From Candidatus Altimarinota bacterium (GTDB lineage Bacteria; Patescibacteriota; Gracilibacteria; UBA4473), in the NCBI GenBank assembly GCA_020631075.1, contig JAHDHX010000005.1, positions 1-64,000 on the forward strand: a stretch of DNA of 64,000 nucleotides, written 5' to 3'. Made by a program: the position numbers and the translations under genes. The notes under the pieces were generated by a model. That model was not told the DNA's origin, made no database searches, and saw only the letters and a list, made by a program, of their open reading frames with translations. Position 1 is the first letter of the stretch. Each line of letters starts with the position of its first letter. Of the stretch, positions 20,348 through 31,736 are shown in pieces.

Positions 20348-21148
20348 CTATTTCTTAGCAATAGCAATCATATCCTCCGAATCTTCACTATACGACGCAC
20401 CATCCCAATCACCATAAAAATCAACGCTACCAAAGCCAGCTTTTAGACACCAATCAGACCACTCTTTTTGAGAAAAAACCCTAACTGAATACTTCTTAAC
20501 AACATTATTTATAATCCAAGCTCCATCTATACGCTTTTTTTCTGGATCATACCTATCTATCACTCTCAATATATTCCCCCTAGTGGTATTTCTTTCTTCA
20601 TCAAACTTGTACTTCCCTTCTATTACACGAGGAATATTAACATCAGTATGCATCAAAAATTCGCCTCCCTTCTCTAAAAGATCATAAAAATTTTTCAAAC
20701 TCTTAAAATTGTCTTCATCTGATTCAAAAAAACCAAATGAATAGAACATATTAATTGCCTTAGTAAATTTTTCAGAATCATCTTCTGGTTGATAATCCAA
20801 CATACTCCCTACTTTAAATCGATCACTCAAACCTGCTTCAGAGCTAGCATTTATAGCCTTTGATAAATGTACCTCATTTATATCAACCCCGAGAACATCA
20901 TACCCTTTTTCTAGAAGCTTAAGTGAGTGCCTTCCATACCCACAAGGAAGATCAATTATGCGGTCTTCTTTTACAAGTTTTAATAAATTTTCAAGACCAG
21001 CTACTTCAACGCTTGTTCTTTCTTCTAAATTTTGATCTAATTCCAAGTATCCTTCTTGAGAATCATCACCTTCCATGTAGTGTTCACCAAAAAAATTATA
21101 ATCTGGCTTCCACCAGTCTTTCGGTATGTTCTTTAAATAATCTTTCAT
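20348..21148 (-). CDS. class I SAM-dependent methyltransferase (AT-rich)
   Basis: DRIIDLPCGYGRHSLKLLEKGYDVLGVDIN. Confidence 0.85.
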   Translation of the reverse strand: MKDYLKNIPKDWWKPDYNFFGEHYMEGDDSQEGYLELDQNLEERTSVEVAGLENLLKLVKEDRIIDLPCGYGRHSLKLLEKGYDVLGVDINEVHLSKAINASSEAGLSDRFKVGSMLDYQPEDDSEKFTKAINMFYSFGFFESDEDNFKSLKNFYDLLEKGGEFLMHTDVNIPRVIEGKYKFDEERNTTRGNILRVIDRYDPEKKRIDGAWIINNVVKKYSVRVFSQKEWSDWCLKAGFGSVDFYGDWDGASYSEDSEDMIAIAKK

Positions 21149-21189
21149 CTAGATTTTTATAATTATAAATTTAAAATAATCAAGAAAAA

Positions 21190-22137
21190 ATGACCCCTAC
21201 CTATCACATCCTCGGCTCCACTGGTCTGCTGGGCTCCGCCTGGGTTCGCTTTTTCCAGCAGCACGGCCTGCCCTTTGTGGCCCACACCCGCCACACTTGG
21301 CCCCTCACCCAGCCCCAGCACTGGCCCACGGTCACGGCCGCCGACACGCTGCTCCACTGCGCCGCCTACACCCGGGTTGACGCCGCCCAGTCCCACCCCA
21401 CCACCTGCTTCGCGGTCAACACCCACCCGCTCCCACACCTACTCGCCCTCCCCAGTCGGCTCATCCACTTCTCGACTGACTACGTCTTCCACAGCCCCGA
21501 CCCCACCCAGCCCCTGACCGAGTCCACCCCCCGCGCTCCGCTCAGCCAGCTCGGGGTCTACGCCCAGTCCAAAGCCCGCGCCGAAACCCACCTCGAAGCC
21601 GCTCCCCACGACCGCTGGTGTAATGTCCGCCTCGGCTGGCTGCTCGCCCCCTTGTCCAACCCCCACCCCACCTTTTTTCACAAACTCGCCCAACGCACCC
21701 ATTCTCAAAAACTTTTACACATCGTCGACGACCAGTTCGGCCGCCCCACTTTCGTCACTGACCTCATCACTTGGGTCTGGCAGCACCTTCTCGCCCCCGT
21801 TCACCCCTACCCGCTTCCCCCCTCCCTCCCCCCTGTGCATATCCCCCCCCCACCTCATTCCACCCCCGCGCCCCTCTCGGGCCACTTTCACGCCGTCCCA
21901 CAGGGCCCACTCACCACGTGGTTCCACCTGGCCCAACAGTTCCAGTCCCTGCTCCAGTCCCCCCCCACCCCGCTCCCTGACTCCCTCCGCCCCCTTTCCC
22001 ACATTCCCCTCTACCCCGTTTCCACAACCCACTTCGCCGCCCCGGCTCCCCGCCCTCGGGCCGCCAACCTCGTCAGCACCCGTCTGTTAGGCCATCTCCC
22101 CCCCTGGCCCGACCGCCTCTCTGCCCTCCTCGCATAG
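21190..22137 (+). CDS. dTDP-4-dehydrorhamnose reductase-like NAD(P)-dependent protein
   Basis: YHILGSTGLLGSAWV; HCAAYTRVDAAQ; FSTDYVF; GVYAQSKARAE. Confidence 0.85.
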   Translation: MTPTYHILGSTGLLGSAWVRFFQQHGLPFVAHTRHTWPLTQPQHWPTVTAADTLLHCAAYTRVDAAQSHPTTCFAVNTHPLPHLLALPSRLIHFSTDYVFHSPDPTQPLTESTPRAPLSQLGVYAQSKARAETHLEAAPHDRWCNVRLGWLLAPLSNPHPTFFHKLAQRTHSQKLLHIVDDQFGRPTFVTDLITWVWQHLLAPVHPYPLPPSLPPVHIPPPPHSTPAPLSGHFHAVPQGPLTTWFHLAQQFQSLLQSPPTPLPDSLRPLSHIPLYPVSTTHFAAPAPRPRAANLVSTRLLGHLPPWPDRLSALLA

Positions 22138-22544
22138 CCCCACCCCTTTTCGTGCATATCCCCCCGCCCCCTCCTTCCGACTGTCAACCAATTTACTTTC
22201 CCACACCCCTCCTAACCGTTTCCCCCCCTAACTCACATTTTTCTCACCCCCTTCTACTGCGGCTACTGCGACCTTTTGTGCATATTTCCTGCATATCTTT
22301 CCCCTTCCCCATGGTCGTAAGGGGTCTCTCACCTTTCCCACATCCTACTACTACGTACTACTTATTTTTTAAATTTTCAGACATCCATTCACAGACAGGC
22401 AAAACTCAAACCTGCAAAACCCCATCTCTCCTTTTCCCCTTTGTCTCTTTTCTTTCAATTTTTGCCCTCTTCCTGTTTTTTCCCTTTTCCTTTTTCCCCG
22501 CTCTTCGCTAGCCCTTCCGCCCCCTACGCGCTACATTCCGCTTG

Positions 22545-25500
22545 ATGTTCCTCCCCTTCGACCCCGCCGTCTCCACCCCCGAGCGTGAGCAAGCCCGCGC
22601 CGCCCACTGGCGCACCCAGTCCACCTTCCACCGCTCCGTCCGCTCTCGCCACCCCCACTCCCCCTTCCACTTCTTTGACGGCCCGCCCTTCGCCACTGGT
22701 CTCCCACACTACGGCCACATCCTCGCTGGCACCATCAAAGACGTCATCCCCCGCTTCCGCACCATGCAGGGCTACCGCGTCGACCGCCAGTTCGGCTGGG
22801 ACTGCCACGGCGTCCCCGTCGAGTACCAAGTCGAAAAAGAACACCAGATCGGCGGCAAACCAGGCATCGAAGCCCTCGGCATCGACACCTTCAACGAACT
22901 CTGCCGCGACATCGTCCTCCGCTGCGCCAGCGACTGGCGCGCCACCGTCGACCGCATGGGTCGCTTCATCGACACCCACGACGACTACAAAACCATGCAA
23001 CCCCAATTCATGGAATCCGTCTGGTGGGTCTTTGGCCAGCTCTGGGCCAAGGGCCTCATCTACGAAGGCTACAAAGTCGTCGCTTACAGCCCCACGCTCG
23101 GCTCCCCCCTGTCCAACTTCGAAGCCAACCTCAACTACGCCGACATCGACGACCCCGCCGTCACGGTCTCCTTCCCCTTCCCCGACGGCACCCACGCCCT
23201 CGCCTGGACCACCACCCCCTGGACCCTCCCCGCCAATGTCGGCCTCGGCTTCGGGCGCGACCTCCCCTACGCCCTGGTTGACCACGACGGCACCCACTAC
23301 TGGGTCGCCCAGGCCGCGGTCGAACGCCTCTTTGGCCCCGACGCCACTATCCTCCGCACCCAGCTCGGTCACCAGTTCCTCGGCCAGCGCTATACCCCCC
23401 TCTTTGACTTCTATGACGACGGCACCGAGCAACGCTTTATCTGCATCCACGACGACGGCGACTACGTCTCCACCGACGCCGGCACGGGTATCGTCCACTT
23501 TGCCCCCACCTTCGGGGCCGAAGACGACGACATCTGCCGCCCCCACAACCTCTACGGCGTCATGCCCATCGACGAGTCTGGTTACTTCAACTCTGACATC
23601 CCCCCCCTCAGCGGGCAGTACTTCCGCCACGACCCCAAAGTCGACGGCTCAAAAGACAATAACGCCAACGCCTGGGTGATTAACACCCTCAAAACCTCAG
23701 GCCGCCTCTTTCGGCGTGAGCAAATCCGCCACAGCTACCCACACTGCTGGCGGACTGACGCCGCCTTGATGTACCGCGCCATCAACACCTGGTACGTCGA
23801 CATCCAAACCCTTAAACCCACCCTGCTCGAGCAAGCCCAAAATATCAACTGGGTCCCCTCCCACCTCAAAGACGGCCGCTTCGGCAAAGGCCTCGAAGGC
23901 GCCCCCGACTGGGCCATCAGCCGCAACCGCTACTGGGGCACCCCCATCCCCATCTGGCGCTGCGACCAGACAGGCCATATCGAGGTCATCACCTCCATCG
24001 CCCAGCTCGAGTCCCGCTGCGGCCAAACCGTCACCGACCTCCACCGCCACTTCATCGACCACCTCACCTGGCCCAGCCCCAGCGGGGGCACCATGCGCCG
24101 CATCCCCGAGGTACTCGACTGCTGGTTTGAGTCAGGCTCCATGCCCTACGCCTCCCAGCACTACCCCTTCCGCTGCCTACAGGGCCTCAAAAACCGCTAC
24201 GTCCTCATCCGCCACGGCCAAGCGACTAATAACACCCAACGCGTCGAAGCCTCCTCCCCCACCACCCAGGCCCAGCACCCGTTGACCGAGCTCGGGTTCG
24301 AGCAAGCCCAGACATTGGTTGACCAGGGATTTACCGCCGACATCATCGTCAGCTCCCCCTACCTCCGCACGCACCAGACCGCCACCGTGCTCAGCCAAGA
24401 CGGCCGCATCCCGCTCACCACCGACGACCGTCTGGTTGAGATTGATTCTGGCCAGCTCGACGGCCAGTCCTACGACGTCGTCAAGGCCCACATCGCCCAG
24501 CACTCCATCGTCAGCCAGCCCTTCCCCGACGGCGAATCCATCCAGCAGTGCCAGCGCCGTGTCACGGCCGTCATCCACGACCTCGAATCCCAGCACGAAG
24601 GCAAAACCATCGCCATCGTCTCCCACGCCACCCCCCTACATTGTATTATTGATTGGTACAACGACACCCCCACCAAGTGGTGGGGCAGCGACCTCATTGA
24701 CAATTGTACCCCCATTGACCTCCGCCAAAACCCCTACCGCGACTTCCCCGCCGCCGACTTCATCGCCGAAGGCCTCGACCAAACTCGCTGCTGGTTCTAC
24801 AACCTCCACGTCCTCGGCTGCGCCCTCTTCGGCAAAAACATCTACAAAAACGTCATCACCAACGGCATCGTCTTGGCGGCCGACGGGGCCAAGATGTCCA
24901 AATCCAAACAAAACTACCCCGACCCCAACGACATCTTCGCCCAATACGGCGCCGACGCCGTGCGACTCTACCTCCTCAGTTCCCCCGTCGTCCGTGGTGA
25001 GAATTTCCGCTTCGCCGAGTCAGGCGTACAGGAAGTCTTAAAATCCATCCTCCTCCCGCTGCAAAACGCCTACAAATTCTTCAGCACCTACGCCAATATC
25101 GACGGCTGGTCCCCCCACTCGCTTACCGTCGTGCGCCACGGCGAGGCCCAGCACAACGTCGCTGGCATCTACAGCGGACTGACAGACACCCCGCACGAGC
25201 TCACCGACGAGGGCATCGCCCAGGTCAAAGCCACCGCGCAGCAGCTCCGTACCCCCGACCTCATCATCGCCTCCCCGCTGGTGCGCACCCGACAGACCGC
25301 CCAGCTTCTGGCGGATGAGCTAAAATACAGCGGCGAAATCATCTTTGACGACCGCCTCCGCGAAGCCGACTTCGGCGACCTCGAAGGCCAACCCTATATG
25401 CAGTACCGCGAACGCCTCGCCCACCCCACGGCCGAGCGCCCCGAGTCCATCGCTGCTCGCACCGCCGACTTCTACCACAGCCTGGCCGTTGACTACCCCG

Positions 25501-26699
25501 ACCGTGACATCCTCGTCGTTGGCCACGGCGACACCGTCCGCGGGGTCAAGGTCGCCCACTACCGCTTGTACGACTTCTACCGCGTATCTCTCACCGCCAC
25601 GGGCCAGCACACCGTGCTCTACCCCGCTCCACCCGCCTCGGCCAACCCCCTCGACCAGTGGATCCTCTCCGCGCTCGAGTCCCTCACCTTGCACGTCACC
25701 ACCCAGCTGGAGTCTTACCAGCTCGACACCGCCCTCAAACCCCTCGCCGCCTTCATCGACGACCTGACTAACTGGTACATCCGCCGCTCCCGCCGTCGGT
25801 TCTGGGCCCACGGACTCAACCCCGACAAAGTCTCCGCCTACCAGACCCTCCACCACGTGCTTTACCGCCTCACGCACCTGCTGGCGCCATTTGCACCCTT
25901 CTTGTCGGACGACCTCTTTCTCCGTCTCGGCGGGCACGACTCCGTCCACCTGCAGATGTTCCCCGTCGCCGACCAGTCACGGGTCAACCCCTTGCTTGAA
26001 CAGCGCGTCTCCCTCATGCGGGAGGTCGTCGGCCTCGCCGCAGGCATCCGTGCCCGCGCGGGCGTGCGCTTGCGCCAGCCACTCCCATTGTTGCAGTTCG
26101 CCCTCACCCAGCCGCTTGACCTCGACCTCGACGTCATCGCCGCCGAAGCCAACGTCAAAGACATCCAAGTCCTCGACTCAGTCGACGGCCTCGCGACCGA
26201 GATCGTCAAAGTCAACGCCAAAAAAGTCGGCAAAAAGTTCGGCAAAAAAACCCAAACCCTCATTCAGGCTGGCAAGTCAGGCGACTTCACCCGCCACCCC
26301 GACGGCACGCTCACCATTGCGGGCGAAACCATCATGCCCGATGAGTACGACCGCGCCTTTCTCACCGCTGAAGGGGTCGAAGCCGCCTCCACCCACCGCC
26401 TCATCGTCCTGCTTGACACCACCCTCACCCCCGCGCTCGAGCGTGAAGGCCTCGCGCGTGACTTCATCCGCACCGTGCAGGACCTCCGCAAGTCCAGCCA
26501 CTTCGCCGTCGAGGACCACATCACTCTCCACTGCCACACCACCGACGACACCCTCACCCAGATGTTATCTGAGCAGTCCGCCCTCATCCAGTCCGAAACC
26601 CTCGCCGACCAGCTCACCATCCTCAGTGATCCCCCCGCAGACGCCCACACCGTCACTTTGGCCGAGGGAATTATTTCATTGTCGGTTTCTCAGGTTTAA
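22545..26699 (+). CDS. ileS: isoleucyl-tRNA synthetase with two inserted histidine-phosphatase domains
   Basis: FFDGPPFATGLPHYGHILAGTIKDVIPRF; CP1 editing TTPWTLPAN/GTGIVHFAPTFGAEDDD; CWFESGSMPYASQHYPF; DGAKMSKSKQNYPDP; inserts with RHG motifs. Confidence 0.96.
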   Translation: MFLPFDPAVSTPEREQARAAHWRTQSTFHRSVRSRHPHSPFHFFDGPPFATGLPHYGHILAGTIKDVIPRFRTMQGYRVDRQFGWDCHGVPVEYQVEKEHQIGGKPGIEALGIDTFNELCRDIVLRCASDWRATVDRMGRFIDTHDDYKTMQPQFMESVWWVFGQLWAKGLIYEGYKVVAYSPTLGSPLSNFEANLNYADIDDPAVTVSFPFPDGTHALAWTTTPWTLPANVGLGFGRDLPYALVDHDGTHYWVAQAAVERLFGPDATILRTQLGHQFLGQRYTPLFDFYDDGTEQRFICIHDDGDYVSTDAGTGIVHFAPTFGAEDDDICRPHNLYGVMPIDESGYFNSDIPPLSGQYFRHDPKVDGSKDNNANAWVINTLKTSGRLFRREQIRHSYPHCWRTDAALMYRAINTWYVDIQTLKPTLLEQAQNINWVPSHLKDGRFGKGLEGAPDWAISRNRYWGTPIPIWRCDQTGHIEVITSIAQLESRCGQTVTDLHRHFIDHLTWPSPSGGTMRRIPEVLDCWFESGSMPYASQHYPFRCLQGLKNRYVLIRHGQATNNTQRVEASSPTTQAQHPLTELGFEQAQTLVDQGFTADIIVSSPYLRTHQTATVLSQDGRIPLTTDDRLVEIDSGQLDGQSYDVVKAHIAQHSIVSQPFPDGESIQQCQRRVTAVIHDLESQHEGKTIAIVSHATPLHCIIDWYNDTPTKWWGSDLIDNCTPIDLRQNPYRDFPAADFIAEGLDQTRCWFYNLHVLGCALFGKNIYKNVITNGIVLAADGAKMSKSKQNYPDPNDIFAQYGADAVRLYLLSSPVVRGENFRFAESGVQEVLKSILLPLQNAYKFFSTYANIDGWSPHSLTVVRHGEAQHNVAGIYSGLTDTPHELTDEGIAQVKATAQQLRTPDLIIASPLVRTRQTAQLLADELKYSGEIIFDDRLREADFGDLEGQPYMQYRERLAHPTAERPESIAARTADFYHSLAVDYPDRDILVVGHGDTVRGVKVAHYRLYDFYRVSLTATGQHTVLYPAPPASANPLDQWILSALESLTLHVTTQLESYQLDTALKPLAAFIDDLTNWYIRRSRRRFWAHGLNPDKVSAYQTLHHVLYRLTHLLAPFAPFLSDDLFLRLGGHDSVHLQMFPVADQSRVNPLLEQRVSLMREVVGLAAGIRARAGVRLRQPLPLLQFALTQPLDLDLDVIAAEANVKDIQVLDSVDGLATEIVKVNAKKVGKKFGKKTQTLIQAGKSGDFTRHPDGTLTIAGETIMPDEYDRAFLTAEGVEAASTHRLIVLLDTTLTPALEREGLARDFIRTVQDLRKSSHFAVEDHITLHCHTTDDTLTQMLSEQSALIQSETLADQLTILSDPPADAHTVTLAEGIISLSVSQV
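24177..24735 (+). other. inserted histidine phosphatase domain 1 (within ileS)
   Basis: VLIRHGQATNN; SSPYLRTHQTA; LVEIDSGQLDGQSY; IVSHATPLH, located between HYPF and DFPAADFIAEG of IleRS. Confidence 0.9.
25110..25645 (+). other. inserted histidine phosphatase domain 2 (within ileS)
   Basis: TVVRHGEAQHN; ASPLVRTRQTA; LREADFGDLEGQPY; VVGHGDTVRG, located between FFSTYANIDGW and NPLDQWILSAL. Confidence 0.92.
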
Positions 26700-26745
26700 T
26701 CTACAAAATACTTTTAATTTAAACAGCAATGCAATAGGATAAATA

Positions 26746-27672
26746 TTGAAAAATATTTTCCAAATCATGTCACCAAAAGAAACGAATCAACCCATTACCC
26801 TAGATCAAATCGCTGAGAATCCACCTCAGATAGAGGTTGAAATTCGCAATATGGAAACCTTGTGGTACTTCATGCAAAACGTAGAAAAATATCACACAAA
26901 AGATTGTCTTCATTCTGGATATTTCAACTCGAACACTGGCGAATATCCCTCAATTTTTAGTGAAAATGATCTAATTAAAGAATACTACTTCTATAAACAA
27001 AATTCACTTGAAAGTAGTGATCAAAACAAATGGAAAGTAGTAATCCCAGTTAAGCTTAGTGAAAAGAAAAAAGTTGCTGGATTTCGTGAATTTGAAGGTA
27101 AAATTTCTTTGGAACTATATAACACACCACAAAGTACATCACTTCAAGATACAATAGAGCTACTACATAAATTATTTCCTAAAGACGAAGGATTTGAATT
27201 ACAACTTGATGATGGATATCCTGATTATCTTGATTATTTCAGTGTACACAAAGAGATTCAAGACAAATCTAGAATTAAGGAAAAAAGGAATATTATTAAA
27301 GATAATATGATAGCAAATAAATTAATAAAAAAAGGTGAAGACACAGAAAAAAAACTAAATGAATTAATGTATACATATAAACTGAGAGATAATTTTGAAA
27401 ACGTTGGTACAATAGACCTTTTTACTCCGTCTCTTTCATTCGTTATGCAAGAAGGCTGTCCCGAATCTCTTACGAAAAAATTTGAAGAAATAATACAGAA
27501 CTTAAGTTTACTATTATCCCTTGCTCGGGCCAACTTCCCTGAAGTCGCTATCCCTATTCCACAAAAAATAATCATTGACCCTCTTCAGCATTTGGGAAGA
27601 AAAGAACAGCAGTTTATCCGCGACTGGGTAAAAGCTGACACCGAAAAAGTACTTGTCAATACTGAGAAGTAG
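26746..27672 (+). CDS. hypothetical protein (AT-rich orphan)
   Basis: 308-aa ORF with strong AT compositional shift; exact start uncertain (TTG, or ATG at 26767). Confidence 0.7.
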   Translation: MKNIFQIMSPKETNQPITLDQIAENPPQIEVEIRNMETLWYFMQNVEKYHTKDCLHSGYFNSNTGEYPSIFSENDLIKEYYFYKQNSLESSDQNKWKVVIPVKLSEKKKVAGFREFEGKISLELYNTPQSTSLQDTIELLHKLFPKDEGFELQLDDGYPDYLDYFSVHKEIQDKSRIKEKRNIIKDNMIANKLIKKGEDTEKKLNELMYTYKLRDNFENVGTIDLFTPSLSFVMQEGCPESLTKKFEEIIQNLSLLLSLARANFPEVAIPIPQKIIIDPLQHLGRKEQQFIRDWVKADTEKVLVNTEK

Positions 27673-27829
27673 CTTTTCCCACCACGTCAAACAATACACC
27701 GACATAATTTGACGAAATCATTTGCATTCATAAGCTCCACCAGCTAAAGGCACCCCTGTGCCACGGCACCGCCGCTCTCGAGCGCGCGCGTGTCGGCCCT
27801 CCCTGCGTTTTTCACCTCACATTCCCCCC

Positions 27830-30800
27830 ATGGTTGATGTTAAGCACCTCCACAAGCTGAAGGACTTCAATTCGATTGCCCTATCCGTCGCTTCCCCGGA
27901 GGATATTTTGCAGTGGTCGAGTGGTGAAGTCACCAAACCCGAAACGATCAACTACCGCACCCAGAAGCCCGAACCCGAAGGCTTATTTTGCCAACGAATT
28001 TTCGGCCCAGTCAAAAACTGGGAATGCGCTTGTGGGAAGTACAAACGCATCCGCTACAAGGGCATCGTCTGTGAGAAGTGCGGCGTCGAAGTCACCCGCA
28101 CCATCGTCCGCCGTGAGCGCATGGGCCACATTAAGCTCGCCGTCCCCGTCGTGCACACCTGGTTCTTGCGGTCCACCCCGTCCAAGATCGGCCTACTCCT
28201 CGACCTCCCCGTCAAGAAGCTCGAACAAGTCGTCTACTTCGCCTCCTACATCGTCGTCGACGTCCACGACCAGTCAAAAGAAGACGAGATCACCAAACTC
28301 GAAACCGAATACGAAAAAGTCCTCGCCAAACTAAAAGAAGACAGCGCCGCACAGCTCAAAGAAGCCAAAACCGCCCATAAGAAAGGCAACCTCAAAGAAA
28401 AAGAACTCATCGCGCTGGAGGAAGAACTCGCCCAAGCCGCCGAGCAAGTCACCATCAATTTCAAAACCGCCAAAGAAGAGCTCAAAGGCTTAATCGTGGG
28501 GGCAGTATTGACCGAAACCCAATACCGCGAAGTGTCCATGAAATTCGGCCACGTCTTCCGCGCGGGCATCGGCGCCGAAGCCATCCGCGAGATTATTAAG
28601 AAGCTCGACCTCGAAAAATTCATCGTCCACCTCGAGCAGGAGTACAAGAAATCCTCAGGCCAAAAACAGAAAAAACTCATCAAACGGCTTAAGCTTGCTG
28701 GCTCACTGCAACGCTCTGGCATCCAACCCGAATGGATGATCCTGACCGTCATCCCCGTCCTCCCGCCAGATTTACGCCCCATGGTGCAGCTCGACGGTGG
28801 CCGTTTCGCCACCTCAGACCTCAATGACCTCTACCGCCGCGTCATCAACCGCAACACCCGCCTCAAAAAACTCATCCAGCTCGGCGCACCGGAGATCATT
28901 TGCCGGAATGAAAAACGTATGCTACAGGAGTCAGTCGACATCCTCGTCTCCAACTCCGTCCGTAATTCACGCGCTGGCATGAATTACGTCCAGAAGCGCA
29001 AACTGAAATCTCTGTCAGACATGCTCAAAGGGAAGCAGGGCCGCTTCCGACAAAACCTCCTCGGGAAGCGTGTCGACTACTCAGGTCGTTCCGTCATCGT
29101 GGTCGGCCCCACCCTGCGCTTGCACCAGTGTGGCCTCCCGAAATACATCATGATGGAGCTCTTCAAGCCCTTCGTCATCGCCAAACTCATCGAGTTTGAG
29201 CTCGCCTACAACGTTAAATCAGGCGAAAAACTGATCAAAGACGGTGAAAAAATCGTCTGGGATATTTTAGATGAAGTCATCCAAAACCGCTACGTCTTGC
29301 TTAATCGCGCCCCCACCCTGCACCGCCTCGGCATCCAAGCCTTCCAGCCCGTGCTCGTTGAGGGCAAAGCGATCCAGCTGCATCCGCTGGTGTGTGCCGC
29401 GTTTAATGCCGACTTCGACGGTGACCAGATGGCCGTGCATCTCCCCCTGTCAGACAAAGCCCAAGCCGAAGCCCGCGAGATCATGGTCTCCGCCCGCAAC
29501 CTGCTCAAACCCTCCTCGGGTGAGCCCGTCATCAACCCTTCCCAGGACATGGTGCTCGGCTGCTACTTCTTGACCCGCATCACCGAAGGCACCAAAGGCG
29601 ACGGCCTCACCTTCCCCAGCCGCGAGTCCGCCATGAAGGCCTACGAATCCGAACGCGTCCACCTGCAGGCCCCCGTCAAGGTACGCCTCAACGGCAAGAT
29701 CCACGACACGTCCGTCGGCCGCTTAATCTTCAACGCCATCCTGCCCGAAGACTACCCCTACCAAAACCAGCAATTCGGCAAAAAAGACCTCTCACGGCTC
29801 CTGTCGACGGTCTTCGTCAGCTACGGCACCGAAGTCACCGCTGGCCTCGCCGACGCCATTAAGGACACTGGCTTCACCTACGCCACCCGTTCAGGCATCT
29901 CCATTTCGGTCTACGACATCCACACCCCAGACACCAAGTCCAGCGTAATCGAAAAAGCCAACGACATCATCGACAACATTAACGCCCTCTACCGCCGCGG
30001 GTTAATGACCGACGACGAACGCTACGCCCAGACCATCCGCATCTGGTCACGCATTAAGTCCGAACTGACCAACGAAATGATCGGCTGCTACACCGACGAA
30101 AACGACATCTTTTATCAGATTGACTCAGGCGCGCGGGGAAACTGGGGCCAAATCGCCCAGATGGGCGCCATGAAGGGCCTCGTAGCCTCTCCGTCAGGTA
30201 AAACCATCGAGCTCCCCATCCGTTCCAATTTGAAAGAAGGCTTCACCATCTTGGAGTACTTCATCGCCACCCACGGTGGTCGGAAAGGGAAGTCCGACAC
30301 CGCGCTTAAGACGGCCGAAGCGGGCTACCTCACCCGTCGTTTGGTTGACTCCGTGCAGGACGTCGTCGTGCGGGAGGACGACTGCGGCACCGAAATCTTC
30401 AAAACCGTTACCAAGGAAAAATCCGACCAACTCGGAATGGACTTCCACGCTCGTCTTTACGGCCGCACCTTGGCCGCGGACATCACCGTCAAGAAAAAAA
30501 CCATCCTCAAAGCTGGCATCATTCTGGAGGAAAAAGCCATCGAAACCATTAAGGAGCACCAAGTCGAGTCCGTCGACGTTCGCTCCGTCATGTACTGCAC
30601 CACCCTCGGCGGCGTCTGCCAGAAGTGCTACGGCTACGACCTAGGGAATAACAGCGTCATCGACATCGGCACCCCCGTGGGGATTATCGCCGCCCAATCC
30701 ATCGGCGAGCCAGGCACCCAGCTCACCATGCGGACCTTCCACATGGGGGGCATCGCCACCGAAGGCGCGTCCATCACGCAGGGTCTCGCTCGGGTTGAGG

Positions 30801-31702
30801 AACTCTTCGAAGCCCGCACCCCCAGCGCCCCTTCCGTCTTGTCAGAGATCAGCGGTAATCTAGTCATTAAGAAAGGCCGCGACGAAACCAAGCTGATCGT
30901 CACCGCCAAGCAAGCCGAAGACGACGTCCACCACGTCGGGGCCGAGTTCGAGCCCGCCGTCAAGGTCGGCGACACCGTGCGTGAGAAGCAAATCATCGCC
31001 CGCGCCATCGAAGGCCGCCGCACGATCAAGACTCGCTCCGCAGGCAAAGTCACCGAAGTCACGCCCGAGCACATCACCGTGCACCAGTCAGAGGCCGCCG
31101 AGCGCACCTACATCGTCAGCAGCCGCACCACCCTGTTGGTGAAAGACGGCACCTACGTTGAGAAAGGCACCGCCCTCACCTTTGGCCACCTTGACCTCCG
31201 CCAGCTGATGGAACTCACCTCCGTTGAGCGCGTCCAAGAGTACATCCTCTACGAAGTCCAAGGCATCTACGCCTCGCAAGGGCAAGATATTAACGAAAAA
31301 CACATCGAGATCATCGCCCGCCAAATGGCGTCCAAAGTCCGCATCCTCGACCCAGGCACCAGCAACTGGCTCCCGGGCGAAGTCAAAGACTACGTTGAGT
31401 ACCTCCGCCAAAACCAAAAACTGGCCAAAAACAAGAAAAACAAACCCGTCATTATCGAGCGGCTTCTGTTGGGTCTCACCCGCATCTCCCTCTGGACAGA
31501 CAGCTGGCTCTCCGCCGCCTCGTTCCAGGAAACCATCCGTGTTCTGGTCGAAGCCGCCACCACCAAGCGCGTCGACCACCTCGACGGACTCAAGGAAAAC
31601 GTCATCATCGGTCGCCTCATCCCCGCTGGGACAGGCTTTGACAAGCACGAAGAACGCCGCGCCCGCCTGGCCGACCTCCGCGCAAAAGGCAAAATAAATT
31701 AG
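27830..31702 (+). CDS. rpoC: DNA-directed RNA polymerase subunit beta'
   Basis: [57 protein letters not shown]; start at [10 protein letters not shown]. Confidence 0.98.
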   Translation: MVDVKHLHKLKDFNSIALSVASPEDILQWSSGEVTKPETINYRTQKPEPEGLFCQRIFGPVKNWECACGKYKRIRYKGIVCEKCGVEVTRTIVRRERMGHIKLAVPVVHTWFLRSTPSKIGLLLDLPVKKLEQVVYFASYIVVDVHDQSKEDEITKLETEYEKVLAKLKEDSAAQLKEAKTAHKKGNLKEKELIALEEELAQAAEQVTINFKTAKEELKGLIVGAVLTETQYREVSMKFGHVFRAGIGAEAIREIIKKLDLEKFIVHLEQEYKKSSGQKQKKLIKRLKLAGSLQRSGIQPEWMILTVIPVLPPDLRPMVQLDGGRFATSDLNDLYRRVINRNTRLKKLIQLGAPEIICRNEKRMLQESVDILVSNSVRNSRAGMNYVQKRKLKSLSDMLKGKQGRFRQNLLGKRVDYSGRSVIVVGPTLRLHQCGLPKYIMMELFKPFVIAKLIEFELAYNVKSGEKLIKDGEKIVWDILDEVIQNRYVLLNRAPTLHRLGIQAFQPVLVEGKAIQLHPLVCAAFNADFDGDQMAVHLPLSDKAQAEAREIMVSARNLLKPSSGEPVINPSQDMVLGCYFLTRITEGTKGDGLTFPSRESAMKAYESERVHLQAPVKVRLNGKIHDTSVGRLIFNAILPEDYPYQNQQFGKKDLSRLLSTVFVSYGTEVTAGLADAIKDTGFTYATRSGISISVYDIHTPDTKSSVIEKANDIIDNINALYRRGLMTDDERYAQTIRIWSRIKSELTNEMIGCYTDENDIFYQIDSGARGNWGQIAQMGAMKGLVASPSGKTIELPIRSNLKEGFTILEYFIATHGGRKGKSDTALKTAEAGYLTRRLVDSVQDVVVREDDCGTEIFKTVTKEKSDQLGMDFHARLYGRTLAADITVKKKTILKAGIILEEKAIETIKEHQVESVDVRSVMYCTTLGGVCQKCYGYDLGNNSVIDIGTPVGIIAAQSIGEPGTQLTMRTFHMGGIATEGASITQGLARVEELFEARTPSAPSVLSEISGNLVIKKGRDETKLIVTAKQAEDDVHHVGAEFEPAVKVGDTVREKQIIARAIEGRRTIKTRSAGKVTEVTPEHITVHQSEAAERTYIVSSRTTLLVKDGTYVEKGTALTFGHLDLRQLMELTSVERVQEYILYEVQGIYASQGQDINEKHIEIIARQMASKVRILDPGTSNWLPGEVKDYVEYLRQNQKLAKNKKNKPVIIERLLLGLTRISLWTDSWLSAASFQETIRVLVEAATTKRVDHLDGLKENVIIGRLIPAGTGFDKHEERRARLADLRAKGKIN

Positions 31703-31736
31703 ACAAATCCCCCCAAACCCCTTAAGAAACCTCCCG

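Noticed and set aside
22138-22544. T-box riboswitch upstream of ileS
   Set aside because: No recognisable T-box bulge (TGGN in an AGGGTGGNACCGCG context) in the pyrimidine-rich leader.
22524-23630. 368-aa minus ORF inside ileS
   Set aside because: Gly/Val/Asp/Glu-rich complement of the ileS reading frame; no independent support.
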